A DNA stretch of 64,000 bases, taken from G963691835 sp963691835. Lineage in GTDB: Bacteria > Pseudomonadota > Alphaproteobacteria > Thalassobaculales > Thalassobaculaceae. Positions within the stretch are counted from its first letter, which is position 1, and each line of letters opens with the position of its first letter. Position numbers and translations under genes: made by a program. The DNA lies in assembly GCA_963691835.1 (NCBI GenBank), contig OY829383.1:868001-932000 (forward strand), read 5' to 3'. This document shows, piece by piece, positions 1-7,782 of this stretch. The notes beneath the pieces were generated by a model. The model saw only the letters and a list, made by a program, of their open reading frames with translations. It ran no database searches and had not been told where the DNA came from.

Positions 1-1
1 G

Positions 2-538
2 GAAGACGCCTTGGCGCTCGCCGTGATCCGCCAGGAAAGCGCCTTCGGCACGGACGCAAAAAGCCATGTGGGCGCCCGCGGCCTGATGCAGCTTATGCCC
101 GCGACGGCGAAGCAAGTGGCCCGCCAGGTCGGTGTAAGGTACTCGCGGGCCAAACTCACCGCGGACCCGGAGTACAACGTCCTCCTGGGCCGCCGGTATC
201 TCAAAGACCTGATTGATCAGTTCGATGGCAGCTATGTCATGGCAATCGCGGCCTACAACGCCGGTCCCGCGCGGGCGAAACGGTGGGCCCGGCAGTATGG
301 CGACCCCCGGGACCCCAGCGTCGATGTGGTGGACTGGATCGAACGCATCCCGTTCAACGAGACCAGAAACTACGTTCAGCGGGTCTTGGAAGGTCTTCAG
401 GTCTATCGTTTACGGCTCGGAGAACAAGCGACCGCATCCGCAAGGACCGGCGGCCCGTCGCCGCGGGACATATGGTGTGTTACCAAATGCGGCGTACAGA
501 TCGACGCCCTTCAGGCGTACGCTCCACCCAATCGCTGA
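2..538 (+). CDS. Lytic transglycosylase (GH23/SLT domain), C-terminal part
   Basis: This is the 3' end of a periplasmic murein lytic transglycosylase; the gene starts left of the window and the frame is open to the first bases. The visible 178 or so residues carry the catalytic SLT domain. AVIRQESAFG holds the catalytic glutamate, followed by GLMQLMPATA and AYNAGPARAKRW, the standard GH23 motif order. NYVQRVLEGLQVYR is typical of the end of the domain, and a short tail follows. Such enzymes cleave the MurNAc-GlcNAc bond and form 1,6-anhydro ends during wall turnover. The family assignment is firm, but the subtype (Slt70-like or shorter) cannot be decided without the N-terminus. It lies 17 bp before the dehalogenase gene on the same strand. 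Confidence 0.85.
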   Translation, partial: EDALALAVIRQESAFGTDAKSHVGARGLMQLMPATAKQVARQVGVRYSRAKLTADPEYNVLLGRRYLKDLIDQFDGSYVMAIAAYNAGPARAKRWARQYGDPRDPSVDVVDWIERIPFNETRNYVQRVLEGLQVYRLRLGEQATASARTGGPSPRDIWCVTKCGVQIDALQAYAPPNR

Positions 539-555
539 CCCAGCGGAGACCTGGA

Positions 556-1266
556 ATGCCCGCCACCCCTCCCTTCGACACAGTCGAGGCATGCGTTTTC
601 GACGCCTACGGCACGCTCTTTGATGTCCATTCCGCCGTCGGTAAATGCAAGACGCTGTTTCCGAACCCCGATGCTCAAGCGGACAAGCTCTCGGATATCT
701 GGCGGACGAGACAGCTTCAGTACAGTTGGCTTCGCGCGGCCATGGGCCGGCACGATCCGTTCTGGGCGTTGACGGGCGATGCCTTGGATTTCGCGTTGGA
801 TAGCGTCTTCGGTGCCGACACGGCAAAGCCGGACGGGCTGAGAGAGGCGTTGATGGGGGCCTATCTCGATCTCTCCACCTATCCAGAGGTGATCGACACA
901 CTGAAGACACTGCGCGCCGCGGGGCTGAAAACCGCCATTCTTTCCAATGGCTCGCCGGACATGCTCGGGCCGGTCTGCGAAAGCACTGGGGTCGGGCCCC
1001 TGATGGATGCCGTGATTTCGGTTGAAGAGGTTGGCGTCTTCAAGCCCCATCCGAGCGTTTACGACCTTGTCCGGAAGCATCTCGGCGTTCGCCGGACGGC
1101 TGTCACCTTCCAAAGCTCCAATGCCTGGGACGCGCAAGCCGCCTCCGACTATGGTTTCCGGGTGGCTTGGATCAACCGGTTCGGCCAGGCCCGCGAACGG
1201 CTGCCCGGTGCGCCGGATGCCGAACTCCAGCGTCTCGACCAACTTCCCCCACTCCTCGGGCTGTGA
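556..1266 (+). CDS. Haloacid dehalogenase, type II (HAD superfamily)
   Basis: A 236-residue HAD hydrolase of the L-2-haloacid dehalogenase type II group. Near the N-terminus CVFDAYGTLFDVHS contains the nucleophilic aspartate. ILSNGSPDML is motif II, KPHPSVYDL holds the motif III lysine, and FQSSNAWDAQAA followed by FRVAWINR is the type II signature around the last acidic site. The expected reaction is hydrolytic release of halide from S-2-haloacids, giving R-2-hydroxyacids. The ATG at 556 was chosen because the HAD domain begins a few residues later and an earlier start would run through the transglycosylase in another frame. It is followed 7 bp later by an alpha/beta hydrolase, so cotranscription is likely. 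The real substrate is uncertain, since many such proteins act on unknown phosphoesters or haloacids. Confidence 0.88.
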   Translation: MPATPPFDTVEACVFDAYGTLFDVHSAVGKCKTLFPNPDAQADKLSDIWRTRQLQYSWLRAAMGRHDPFWALTGDALDFALDSVFGADTAKPDGLREALMGAYLDLSTYPEVIDTLKTLRAAGLKTAILSNGSPDMLGPVCESTGVGPLMDAVISVEEVGVFKPHPSVYDLVRKHLGVRRTAVTFQSSNAWDAQAASDYGFRVAWINRFGQARERLPGAPDAELQRLDQLPPLLGL

Positions 1267-1273
1267 GGACGCC

Positions 1274-2152
1274 GTGACTGCCGATGCCCCTTTTTCCGTT
1301 CATCGGATCAGCACCACGGACGGCCTCGCAATGCAGGTCCGGGACTACGCCCCCGGCTGTGCGCCAACGGATGCGCGAACACCGGTCCTTGCCCTGCCCG
1401 GTCTGGCCCGCAATGCGAAGGACTTTCACCGGCTCGCCCGTCATCTCCAGCCCAGCCGCCGAATCGTTTCCGTCGACTGGCGGGGCCGCGGAAACTCGGA
1501 TTGGGACCCGACGCCGGAGAACTACCATCCACGGACCTATGTGGACGACGTCCGCCAAATCATGATCGTGCTGGGGCTCCACGAGGTCGCGATCATCGGT
1601 ACATCGATGGGTGGCCTTGTGGCGATGGGACTCGCACTTGCAACGCCGATCGCAATCAAAGGCATTGTGCTGAACGACGTCGGACCGGAGTTCGGGGCTG
1701 TCGGGATGGGCCGGATCATGGACTACCTGTCGACCCGCCACGTCTATGACGACTGGCCGACCGTCATCGCCCATTTGCAGGAGCGTTTCACGGAACTGTC
1801 GCTGAAGACGGATGAGGAGTGGCAGGACTTTGCCGAAGCGACCTTTAAGGAAGGACCAGACGGCAAACTGATAACCGACTGGGACCCCGCGATCCTTGCC
1901 CCGATCAAGAAAATGGGGGGCGAGATTCCGGATCTCTGGCCATACTTCCGCGCCGTTGGCCCGTTTCCGGTTCTGGGCATTCGGGGCGGCATCAGCAAGG
2001 TCCTGAGCGAGGAAACCTTCAAGGCCATGGCCGACCGTCACCCCGACTTCACATCGTTCACGCTGCCCGATGTGGGGCATGCGCCAACCCTTTACGAGCC
2101 CCCTTGTCTGGAGGTCATTGATGAATTCCTCACCCGAGTTGACGGAGCCTGA
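1274..2152 (+). CDS. Alpha/beta hydrolase
   Basis: A 292-residue alpha/beta hydrolase. LALPGLARNAKDF is the oxyanion-hole region, GTSMGG is the nucleophile elbow with the catalytic serine, and DVGHAPTLYEP carries the catalytic histidine near the C-terminus. No signal peptide is seen, so it is probably cytoplasmic. The GTG at 1274 is the likely start because the family fold begins shortly after it; a longer frame would overlap the dehalogenase. The 3' end overlaps the next gene by 32 bp, which implies an operon of dehalogenase, hydrolase and dehydratase. The substrate cannot be predicted; esterase, lactonase or C-C hydrolase activity are all possible. Confidence 0.82.
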   Translation: MTADAPFSVHRISTTDGLAMQVRDYAPGCAPTDARTPVLALPGLARNAKDFHRLARHLQPSRRIVSVDWRGRGNSDWDPTPENYHPRTYVDDVRQIMIVLGLHEVAIIGTSMGGLVAMGLALATPIAIKGIVLNDVGPEFGAVGMGRIMDYLSTRHVYDDWPTVIAHLQERFTELSLKTDEEWQDFAEATFKEGPDGKLITDWDPAILAPIKKMGGEIPDLWPYFRAVGPFPVLGIRGGISKVLSEETFKAMADRHPDFTSFTLPDVGHAPTLYEPPCLEVIDEFLTRVDGA

Positions 2153-3140
2153 GGCCGCATCCCTGCCGACCATCGTCGATATCCGCCGAGCGGCCGAAAG
2201 ACTGCGCGGAGAGGCCGTGCGCACGCCGCTTCTAGAGGCGCCGCTCCTCAACGAGCGCGTTGGCGGCCGCATCCTTCTCAAGGCCGAATGCCTCCAGCGG
2301 ACCGGGTCGTTCAAGTTTCGCGGCGCCTACAACCGTATCGCCCAGATACCCGAAGACGACCGAAAGAACGGTGTGGTTGGGTATTCGTCTGGTAACCACG
2401 CTCAAGGCGTGGCCTGCGCGGCCCAGATGTTGGGCATTCCGGCAACTATTGTGATGCCCTCCGACGCGCCGCGAATGAAGATCGAGAACACAAGGACCTA
2501 CGGTGCCGATGTTGTTCTCTACGAACGCTTCTCCGAGGACCGGGATGCGATCAGCAAGCGGATCGCCGCCGAAAAAGGAGCCACCATCATTCGGCCGTTC
2601 GACGATCCGGGCATAATCTCTGGCCAAGGCACGATCGGCCTTGAGCTGGCCGAGCAACTTGCGGAGGCTGGAGCCGCACCGGATGCGGTGACCGTCTGTT
2701 GTGGCGGCGGAGGCCTGATATCGGGAACCGCTCTTGCCTTAGAAGACACGCTGCCTGGCGTTCCTGTCTATGCGGTCGAGCCATCCGACTTTGACGACAC
2801 CGTACGCTCGTTGGAGGCCGGACAGCGCCTGGGCAATCCGCCTGAAGCACGCTCTATCTGCGACGCACTTCTATCCCCGATGCCCGGGGCTCTGACCTTT
2901 GCGATCAACAGGCGCCTGCTCGCAGGCGGTGTCGGCGTAACGGATGACGAAGCTTTGGAAGCCATGGCGATTGCGTTCCGGTATCTCAAGATCGTGCTGG
3001 AACCGGGAGGAGCGGTCTCGCTGGCGGCGGTCCTGACAGGCAAGGTTCCTGTGAGTGGGCGAACCGTTGCCGTGGTGGCCTCGGGCGGCAACTGCGACCC
3101 GGACATGTTCGCCTCGGCCCTGGAACGGTTCCCGGACTAG
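2121..3140 (+). CDS. Threonine/serine dehydratase-like PLP enzyme
   Basis: A 339-residue fold-type II PLP enzyme related to catabolic threonine dehydratase and serine racemase. GSFKFRGAYNRI holds the Schiff-base lysine, SSGNHAQGVA is the asparagine loop, GGGGLISGTALAL is the phosphate-binding loop, and ASGGNCD near the C-terminus binds the pyridine nitrogen. There is no C-terminal ACT regulatory domain, so it is not a full-length biosynthetic IlvA. The expected reaction is deamination of L-threonine or L-serine, or racemisation. The ATG at 2121, with GGAGGT upstream, lies within the end of the hydrolase gene (32 bp overlap), suggesting translational coupling. A hairpin terminator follows. Confidence 0.87.
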   Translation: MNSSPELTEPEAASLPTIVDIRRAAERLRGEAVRTPLLEAPLLNERVGGRILLKAECLQRTGSFKFRGAYNRIAQIPEDDRKNGVVGYSSGNHAQGVACAAQMLGIPATIVMPSDAPRMKIENTRTYGADVVLYERFSEDRDAISKRIAAEKGATIIRPFDDPGIISGQGTIGLELAEQLAEAGAAPDAVTVCCGGGGLISGTALALEDTLPGVPVYAVEPSDFDDTVRSLEAGQRLGNPPEARSICDALLSPMPGALTFAINRRLLAGGVGVTDDEALEAMAIAFRYLKIVLEPGGAVSLAAVLTGKVPVSGRTVAVVASGGNCDPDMFASALERFPD

Positions 3141-3189
3141 AAGACCAGCAGGAACTCCGGTACGGGACCCTCAATCAGCAAAACAGAAA

Positions 3190-3211
3190 CGGCCGCCGAA
3201 AGGCGGCCGTC
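3190..3211. terminator. Bidirectional rho-independent terminator
   Basis: A 9-bp perfect stem (ACGGCCGCC / GGCGGCCGT) closes a GAAA tetraloop between convergent genes. On the minus side the stem is followed by a T-rich run, so it fits termination of the bactofilin operon as well as of the dehydratase operon. Confidence 0.8.
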
Positions 3212-3237
3212 CCAAAAATGCTCAAAATTGAGCGGCG

Positions 3238-3732
3238 TTAGGCTGTGGCACCGCCCGTCGCCGGCGCGTCGGCGTCCACCGGCTTAAGCGCTGGCGCTGC
3301 CGGCGCAGATCGCCCGGAGACGATCTGCTCAAGCTTGCGGGGCTCCCGCTCGCTCTTGCCTTCCTCATTCGGGAAGTGGCGGCAATTGCCCTCAAAGAAC
3401 GCGCCCGGCTCGATCGTCAGACGCTCTTGGATCACATCGGCAACAACCTTTGCTGATTTCGCGAGAGTTACGTGACGTGCTTTGATCTGGCCGACGACCT
3501 GGCCGGCAATCACGATCGACTCAGCCTCGACGGACCCGCGCACCACCGCTGTTGCACTGATGGTGAGTTTGACGCTCTTGATGTCGCCCTCGACGGTCCC
3601 ATCGACCTGCATATCGCCCTTGCTCTCAAGATTGCCGTTCACCAGCAGATCGGAGCTTAGGAGCGAGGGAGCCGCGGACTTCGACGGAGCCGCAGGCGCG
3701 GCCTGCTGGCTAGCTTCTTTTTTGCTGAACAT
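3238..3732 (-). CDS. Bactofilin (polymer-forming cytoskeletal protein)
   Basis: A 164-residue bactofilin. A disordered Ala/Ser/Pro-rich N-terminus leads into a central right-handed beta-helix domain with the typical pattern LLSSDLLVNGNLESKGDMQV, then VEGDIKSVKLTIS and AESIVIAGQVVGQIKARHV. A charged, proline-rich tail follows. Bactofilins polymerise without nucleotides at the inner membrane and act as scaffolds for wall enzymes. Its start overlaps the end of the upstream M23 peptidase gene by 23 bp, so the two are translated from one message and probably work together on local wall synthesis or cell shape. The family call is firm; the paralogue identity is not assigned. Confidence 0.92.
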   Translation of the reverse strand: MFSKKEASQQAAPAAPSKSAAPSLLSSDLLVNGNLESKGDMQVDGTVEGDIKSVKLTISATAVVRGSVEAESIVIAGQVVGQIKARHVTLAKSAKVVADVIQERLTIEPGAFFEGNCRHFPNEEGKSEREPRKLEQIVSGRSAPAAPALKPVDADAPATGGATA

Positions 3733-5176
3733 GCTGACCCGCCTTGAGAAATTTCCTGGGATTTAGAGGGCGACCATTATACCGCACCTCATAGTGTACG
3801 TGAGGACCTGTGCTCCGACCACTACTTCCGAGCAGGCCAATCTTCTCGCCAATCTTCACGGTCTGGCCCTTTTTGACACCCACTTTCGCGAGGTGGGCAT
3901 ACCGGGTCACCAACCCATTGCCATGATCGATCTCAACCAGACGACCGTACCGGGCCATGCGGCCCGCATAGGTGACCACACCGGGTGCTGTCGCGAAGAC
4001 GAGAGATTTGTACGGTCCGGCGAGATCCACGCCCCGGTGCATCGCCCAGCGGCCGTTGATTGGATCCTTCCGCCGACCGAAGCGGCTGGAGAGATAGTAT
4101 TTGTCCAGGGGCGCGATCAGTGGAACAGATCCGATCAGCGACGATAGCTGACGCCACCGCTCCAATCGGATCTCCAGATCGAACTCCAGCGCGTCAACGT
4201 CTTCCTCGACTTTCATGTCGGGGTGGTAGGGGATGAACGGACCACCCTGTCCCATGATCGCGCCATTTGGCATCGGGATGATCTCTTCAAGCTTGAGCCC
4301 GGTTCGCCGGAGAACATCCTCGAACCGGCGGACGTTCACGAGCGCGCGCTCGGAGATGTCCTCCAGCCGCTCCCGATGCCGGTCCTCTACAGTCTCAAGC
4401 TCAGTGCGGATACTGGTCATCTCCGCCCGAAGAGAATCGTTCTCTGCCGCGACGGTACTCCGCTCGATCACGGCGTTCCGGAGATTGGACCGCAACGACT
4501 GAATGGTGTCTTCCAGCGTTTCCCGCTTGGCAATCGAACTCTGCAACTCGTTCTGCATCTGCCAGAGCCGGTTATCGAGTGCGGCCCGCTCCGCCGCGAT
4601 CTCAGCCTTTTGCGCCTCCACGGATTCGAGATGGGCGCGGAGGGTGCGGATGTTGCTTTCGAGCCCATTGTTCTTGCTCGACATCCGCCGGACTTCCCGG
4701 CCGAGTAGATCGAACTGATTGGTCAACGCCCGGCGGCCGTTGATGATGCGGTCGCGTTCGACCTTCGTAAGGTGCAGTTGGTTCTCTGTCAGGTTGAGAT
4801 CGGTCTGCAGCGCTTCGTTCTGTTCGAACAATCGCACCAGATGAGCCTGACTCTCCTTCAGATCGCGGGTAATGCTGACCACCGAAAGCTGGTAGTCGGA
4901 TACTTGATCGAGCAGCCGCCTGTAGGCCATCTCAGACCGGGCAATGACCGCATCTTTCTCCGTGATCGTTGTCGACTGGATTGAAACGCCAACGGTCGCG
5001 AAACCGACCCACGCGGTGAGGACGATCCATACGCAGAGAGCAGAGATTTGCGTCGTCCGGGAGAGATTGAAGTGCCGTATCGTTCCGTCAGACCGGAAAA
5101 TGATCTGCCGTTCCTGGAAGATGTTCGATATCGACGACAGCACGCGCGCGCGAAGAGGTGGCCTGTTGACGTCCAT
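3710..5176 (-). CDS. M23 (LytM-type) metallopeptidase with membrane anchor and coiled coil
   Basis: A 488-residue inner-membrane peptidoglycan peptidase. One transmembrane helix (about residues 43-65, ALCVWIVLTAWVGFATVGV) is followed by a long periplasmic coiled coil (about 75-270) rich in Glu, Arg and Leu heptads. A C-terminal M23 domain begins near residue 370. MHRGVDLAGP supplies the first His and Asp zinc ligands, and GPHVHYEVRYNG supplies the HxH motif, so the catalytic site looks intact. It is the first gene of a pair with bactofilin. Bactofilin and M23 peptidase genes are often neighbours in alphaproteobacteria and other phyla, and the scaffold is thought to position the peptidase. Confidence 0.9.
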   Translation of the reverse strand: MDVNRPPLRARVLSSISNIFQERQIIFRSDGTIRHFNLSRTTQISALCVWIVLTAWVGFATVGVSIQSTTITEKDAVIARSEMAYRRLLDQVSDYQLSVVSITRDLKESQAHLVRLFEQNEALQTDLNLTENQLHLTKVERDRIINGRRALTNQFDLLGREVRRMSSKNNGLESNIRTLRAHLESVEAQKAEIAAERAALDNRLWQMQNELQSSIAKRETLEDTIQSLRSNLRNAVIERSTVAAENDSLRAEMTSIRTELETVEDRHRERLEDISERALVNVRRFEDVLRRTGLKLEEIIPMPNGAIMGQGGPFIPYHPDMKVEEDVDALEFDLEIRLERWRQLSSLIGSVPLIAPLDKYYLSSRFGRRKDPINGRWAMHRGVDLAGPYKSLVFATAPGVVTYAGRMARYGRLVEIDHGNGLVTRYAHLAKVGVKKGQTVKIGEKIGLLGSSGRSTGPHVHYEVRYNGRPLNPRKFLKAGQHVQQKRS

Positions 5177-5615
5177 TCGGATTCCCCGACTTTCCCAGGC
5201 CTACTGCACTGAAGCAGTCCGCCACCCATGACCTGTTGCGCTTGGCAACCAAAAACGAACACACTCAGTGATACGGCACCATACTGGGCCGGACCCCTGC
5301 GCCTGTTCGCCTCATCCCATTCGTGAACAAGACCTTAACGTCCACGGTGAGACCTGACAAGTCACCCGACTGAAAAGAGGGGCTCCACTAAGAAGTCGAA
5401 TAGAAATTCTCTATAGGACCCCGCTGTGCTTTGTGGGTATACGTCAAGAGTTGTTTTGTTGACGTCCATAAGTTTTCAAGAGTATATTTGGCATGCTTCG
5501 ATGTTGGAGCGTTAGAGAAGCCACAAAAGTCAAATAGGTTTTGGAGTAAACTTAAGTTCGACTTACTTCCTGACCCCAAGATATATGTGGCTTTTACTGT
5601 GACCGGATAGAGTCG
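5177..5615. other. AT-rich intergenic region
   Basis: About 440 bp upstream of the M23 gene with no convincing coding region. The part from 5380 to 5600 is clearly more AT-rich than its surroundings. It probably holds the promoter for the peptidase-bactofilin operon on the minus strand, but no clear sigma-70 pair could be fixed. The AT-rich block suggests acquired or degenerate DNA next to the orphan HTH gene. Confidence 0.4.
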
Positions 5616-5795
5616 ATGTTAAGCAAACCGCTTCTTACTGTGCATGACTGTGCTGAAATGCTGAAAGTACAGGAAGCGACTGTGCGGCATTGGATCAGGG
5701 AAAAGCGCATCCGAGCCATAAAAGTCGGCAAGGAATGGCGGATATCGGTGAAAGACCTAGAGAGCTTTCTCAACGAGCATACCAACCAGACCTGA
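5616..5795 (+). CDS. Small helix-turn-helix (excisionase-family) DNA-binding protein
   Basis: A 59-residue reading frame. Its sequence fits the MerR-like helix-turn-helix_17 (excisionase/AlpA-like) family over nearly its whole length. LTVHDCAEMLKVQEATVRHW is helix-turn-helix, followed by IREKRIRAIKVGKEWRISV, the classic wing, and then a short helix KDLESFLNEH. Full family members are often only 55-70 residues, so it appears complete. It stands alone: no integrase, phage gene or toxin partner lies beside it. Its GC content is lower than that of the flanking metabolic genes. It may be a remnant of a mobile element or a small transcription factor. The fold call is strong; the role is unknown. 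Confidence 0.75.
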   Translation: MLSKPLLTVHDCAEMLKVQEATVRHWIREKRIRAIKVGKEWRISVKDLESFLNEHTNQT

Positions 5796-6226
5796 TCTCA
5801 ATTCCCCCTGGACACATATTACAACTCTGTCGTTAACGGGTTTCCCTAATGGCGCCAGCAGTCGGTTAACTATGGCCGGTTGACCCAGATCCAGGGACTA
5901 GCAGTGTTCAGAGCATTGCGGCTTGATTCGAGCCCACGGCTGCGTTTCTTGACGGACAGGATCCACAACCCGACGCCCAGGTTTTCGCGAGAGCAGATTG
6001 TCCAGCACTTGAATCGCTGTGTGATTCGGTAGCTGGCGATTTGGCTCTGGTCATTCCAGGCAAGCGTTTGCCGGTGCGGAGTCGCTCGACGGTGTGCCCC
6101 ATAGTGTCGCAGGGCGGATTCCGGGCATCCGACGTCCGATTTGATGGCTTGTCATTGGGGCCGGGGGTGGTAGACGCTTCCTAGGTCGTGATGGCGGGCC
6201 CGCCATCGGCACCGTCTGGGTGGGAC
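5796..6226 (+). other. Intergenic region upstream of sox operon
   Basis: About 430 bp without a supported gene. It contains one copy of a palindromic repeat also found near 52.8 kb (see the repeat at 6003-6050) and presumably the sox promoter. GGTGGGAC just before the ATG at 6227 is a reasonable ribosome binding site for soxB. Confidence 0.4.
6003..6050 (+). repeat. Degenerate copy of dispersed palindromic repeat
   Basis: The stretch from CAGCACTTGAA through GTGATTCGGTAGCTG to GATTTGGCTCTGG closely matches 52789-52836, where the same layout forms a perfect 11-bp stem. Here the arms have diverged. This suggests a dispersed genomic repeat family rather than a gene part. Confidence 0.5.
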
Positions 6227-7483
6227 ATGTCCGACTATTCAATCTTCAGCCTTCTCCGTCAGGCTCTCGGCGGACACAAGGATTGGGCGCGCGCGTGGCG
6301 CGATCCGGAACCGAAACCGAACTACGACGTCATCATCATCGGCGCCGGCGGCCACGGTCTTGCCACAGCCTTCTATCTGGCGAAGCTGCACAATGTCGGA
6401 CGGATCGCGGTCCTCGAAAAAGGATGGCTGGGCGGCGGCAATACCGGCCGCAACACCACCATCGTCCGGTCCAATTATCTTTTGGACGAGAACGCACCGT
6501 TCTATGAGAAATCGCTCCAGCTTTGGGAGCAGTTGAGCGACGAGCTCAATTTCAACGTGATGTTCAGCCAGCGCGGCGTTCTGAACCTCGCCCATTCCGA
6601 CGGTCAGATGGACGCGTTCGCCCGGCGGGGCAACTCCATGCGGCTCAACGGCATCGATGCGGAACTTCTGGACCGCGAAGACGTGCGCCGAATGGTTCCC
6701 TACCTGGACTTCTCTGAGAACGCCCGGTTCCCGGTCTATGGCGGTCTCTTGCAACCCAGGGGCGGCACCGCCCGGCACGACGCGGTGGCGTGGGGATTTG
6801 CGCGTGGCGCGGATCAGTTGGGCGTCGATATCATTCAGAATTGCGAAGTGACGGGGTTCGTCAGGGACGGCGACAAAATCACCGCGGTTGAGACCAGCCG
6901 GGGCCGCATCGGGTGCGGCAAGGTCGGATTCGCGGTCGCGGGCCACACAGGCTATCTGGCCAGCAAGCTCGGAATGCGGCTGCCGATCGAGAGCCACGTC
7001 CTGCAAGCCTTCGTGACGGAACCTTTGAAGCCGCTGATCGACACGGTGGTCACGTTCGGTGCCTCCCATTTCTACATCAGCCAGTCCGACAAGGGCGGTT
7101 TGGTCTTGGGCGGCGACCTCGATTTCTACAATTCCTACGCCCAGCGCGGGAACCTGCCCACCGTGGAGCATGTGGTCTCCGCCGGGGTGTCGATGATCCC
7201 CAGTATTTCCAGGCTCCGGATCCTCCGGCATTGGGGTGGCGTGATGGACATGTCCATGGACGGCAGCCCCATCATCGGAAAGACGCCGATCGACAATCTC
7301 TACTTCAATTGCGGCTGGTGCTACGGCGGCTTCAAGGCGACACCCGGATCGGGATGGGTCTTTGCCCACACCATTGCCGAAGATGCGCCACACCCCCTCA
7401 ACGCTGGTTTGACGCTGGAGCGGTTTGAGCGCGGCTACACCGTCGACGAAGGCGGTAAGGGCCCCTGGCCCGGACACCATTAG
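6227..7483 (+). CDS. soxB: Sarcosine oxidase, beta subunit
   Basis: A 418-residue flavoprotein, the beta subunit of heterotetrameric sarcosine oxidase. VIIIGAGGHGLATAFYLAK (about residues 37-55) is the FAD-binding GxGxxG motif. GGNTGRNTTIVRSNYL and GGTARHDAVAWGFARGA are characteristic of this subunit, and GWCYGGFKATPGSG is at the C-terminal flavin site. The complex oxidatively demethylates sarcosine to glycine and passes the one-carbon unit to tetrahydrofolate or releases formaldehyde, producing hydrogen peroxide. The ATG at 6227 is preferred over upstream GTG/ATG codons at 6188 and 6191 because the family begins with MSDYSIFSLLRQ-like sequence. It is the first gene of soxBDAG, with 11 bp to soxD. 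Confidence 0.95.
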   Translation: MSDYSIFSLLRQALGGHKDWARAWRDPEPKPNYDVIIIGAGGHGLATAFYLAKLHNVGRIAVLEKGWLGGGNTGRNTTIVRSNYLLDENAPFYEKSLQLWEQLSDELNFNVMFSQRGVLNLAHSDGQMDAFARRGNSMRLNGIDAELLDREDVRRMVPYLDFSENARFPVYGGLLQPRGGTARHDAVAWGFARGADQLGVDIIQNCEVTGFVRDGDKITAVETSRGRIGCGKVGFAVAGHTGYLASKLGMRLPIESHVLQAFVTEPLKPLIDTVVTFGASHFYISQSDKGGLVLGGDLDFYNSYAQRGNLPTVEHVVSAGVSMIPSISRLRILRHWGGVMDMSMDGSPIIGKTPIDNLYFNCGWCYGGFKATPGSGWVFAHTIAEDAPHPLNAGLTLERFERGYTVDEGGKGPWPGHH

Positions 7484-7494
7484 GGAGCAATGCG

Positions 7495-7782
7495 ATGCTG
7501 ATCATTACTTGCCCCTATTGCGGTCCCCGTGACCATTCGGAGTTCACGTATGTGGGCGACGCCGCGCGGACCCGGCCAGCGCTTGGGGCGGATACCGGCG
7601 ACGTATTCGATTGGGTTTATCTGCGCGACAACCCGCGCGGACGCCACCTGGAGTACTGGCAGCACAGCGCTGGTTGCAGGGCGTTCGTCAAAGTTCTGCG
7701 GGACACGGCAACCCACGAGGTTTTGGCGGTCGGTTTGCCCGAGGACACGCTCAACCCGACGGAAGACGGAGCAGCGTCATGA
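7495..7782 (+). CDS. soxD: Sarcosine oxidase, delta subunit
   Basis: A 95-residue small subunit of heterotetrameric sarcosine oxidase. The N-terminal CPYCG pair, with downstream HLEYWQHSAGCRAF, gives the Cys/His set that binds zinc in this family. The length is usual. Position between soxB and soxA is the conserved operon order. Its TGA overlaps the soxA start in ATGA fashion, so the subunits are probably made in a coupled way. The delta subunit is structural and carries no flavin. Confidence 0.93.
   Translation: MLIITCPYCGPRDHSEFTYVGDAARTRPALGADTGDVFDWVYLRDNPRGRHLEYWQHSAGCRAFVKVLRDTATHEVLAVGLPEDTLNPTEDGAAS

Noticed and set aside
5388..5579. 63-residue minus-strand frame in the AT-rich region
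   Set aside because: No ribosome binding site, no recognisable motif, and composition expected of AT-rich non-coding DNA.
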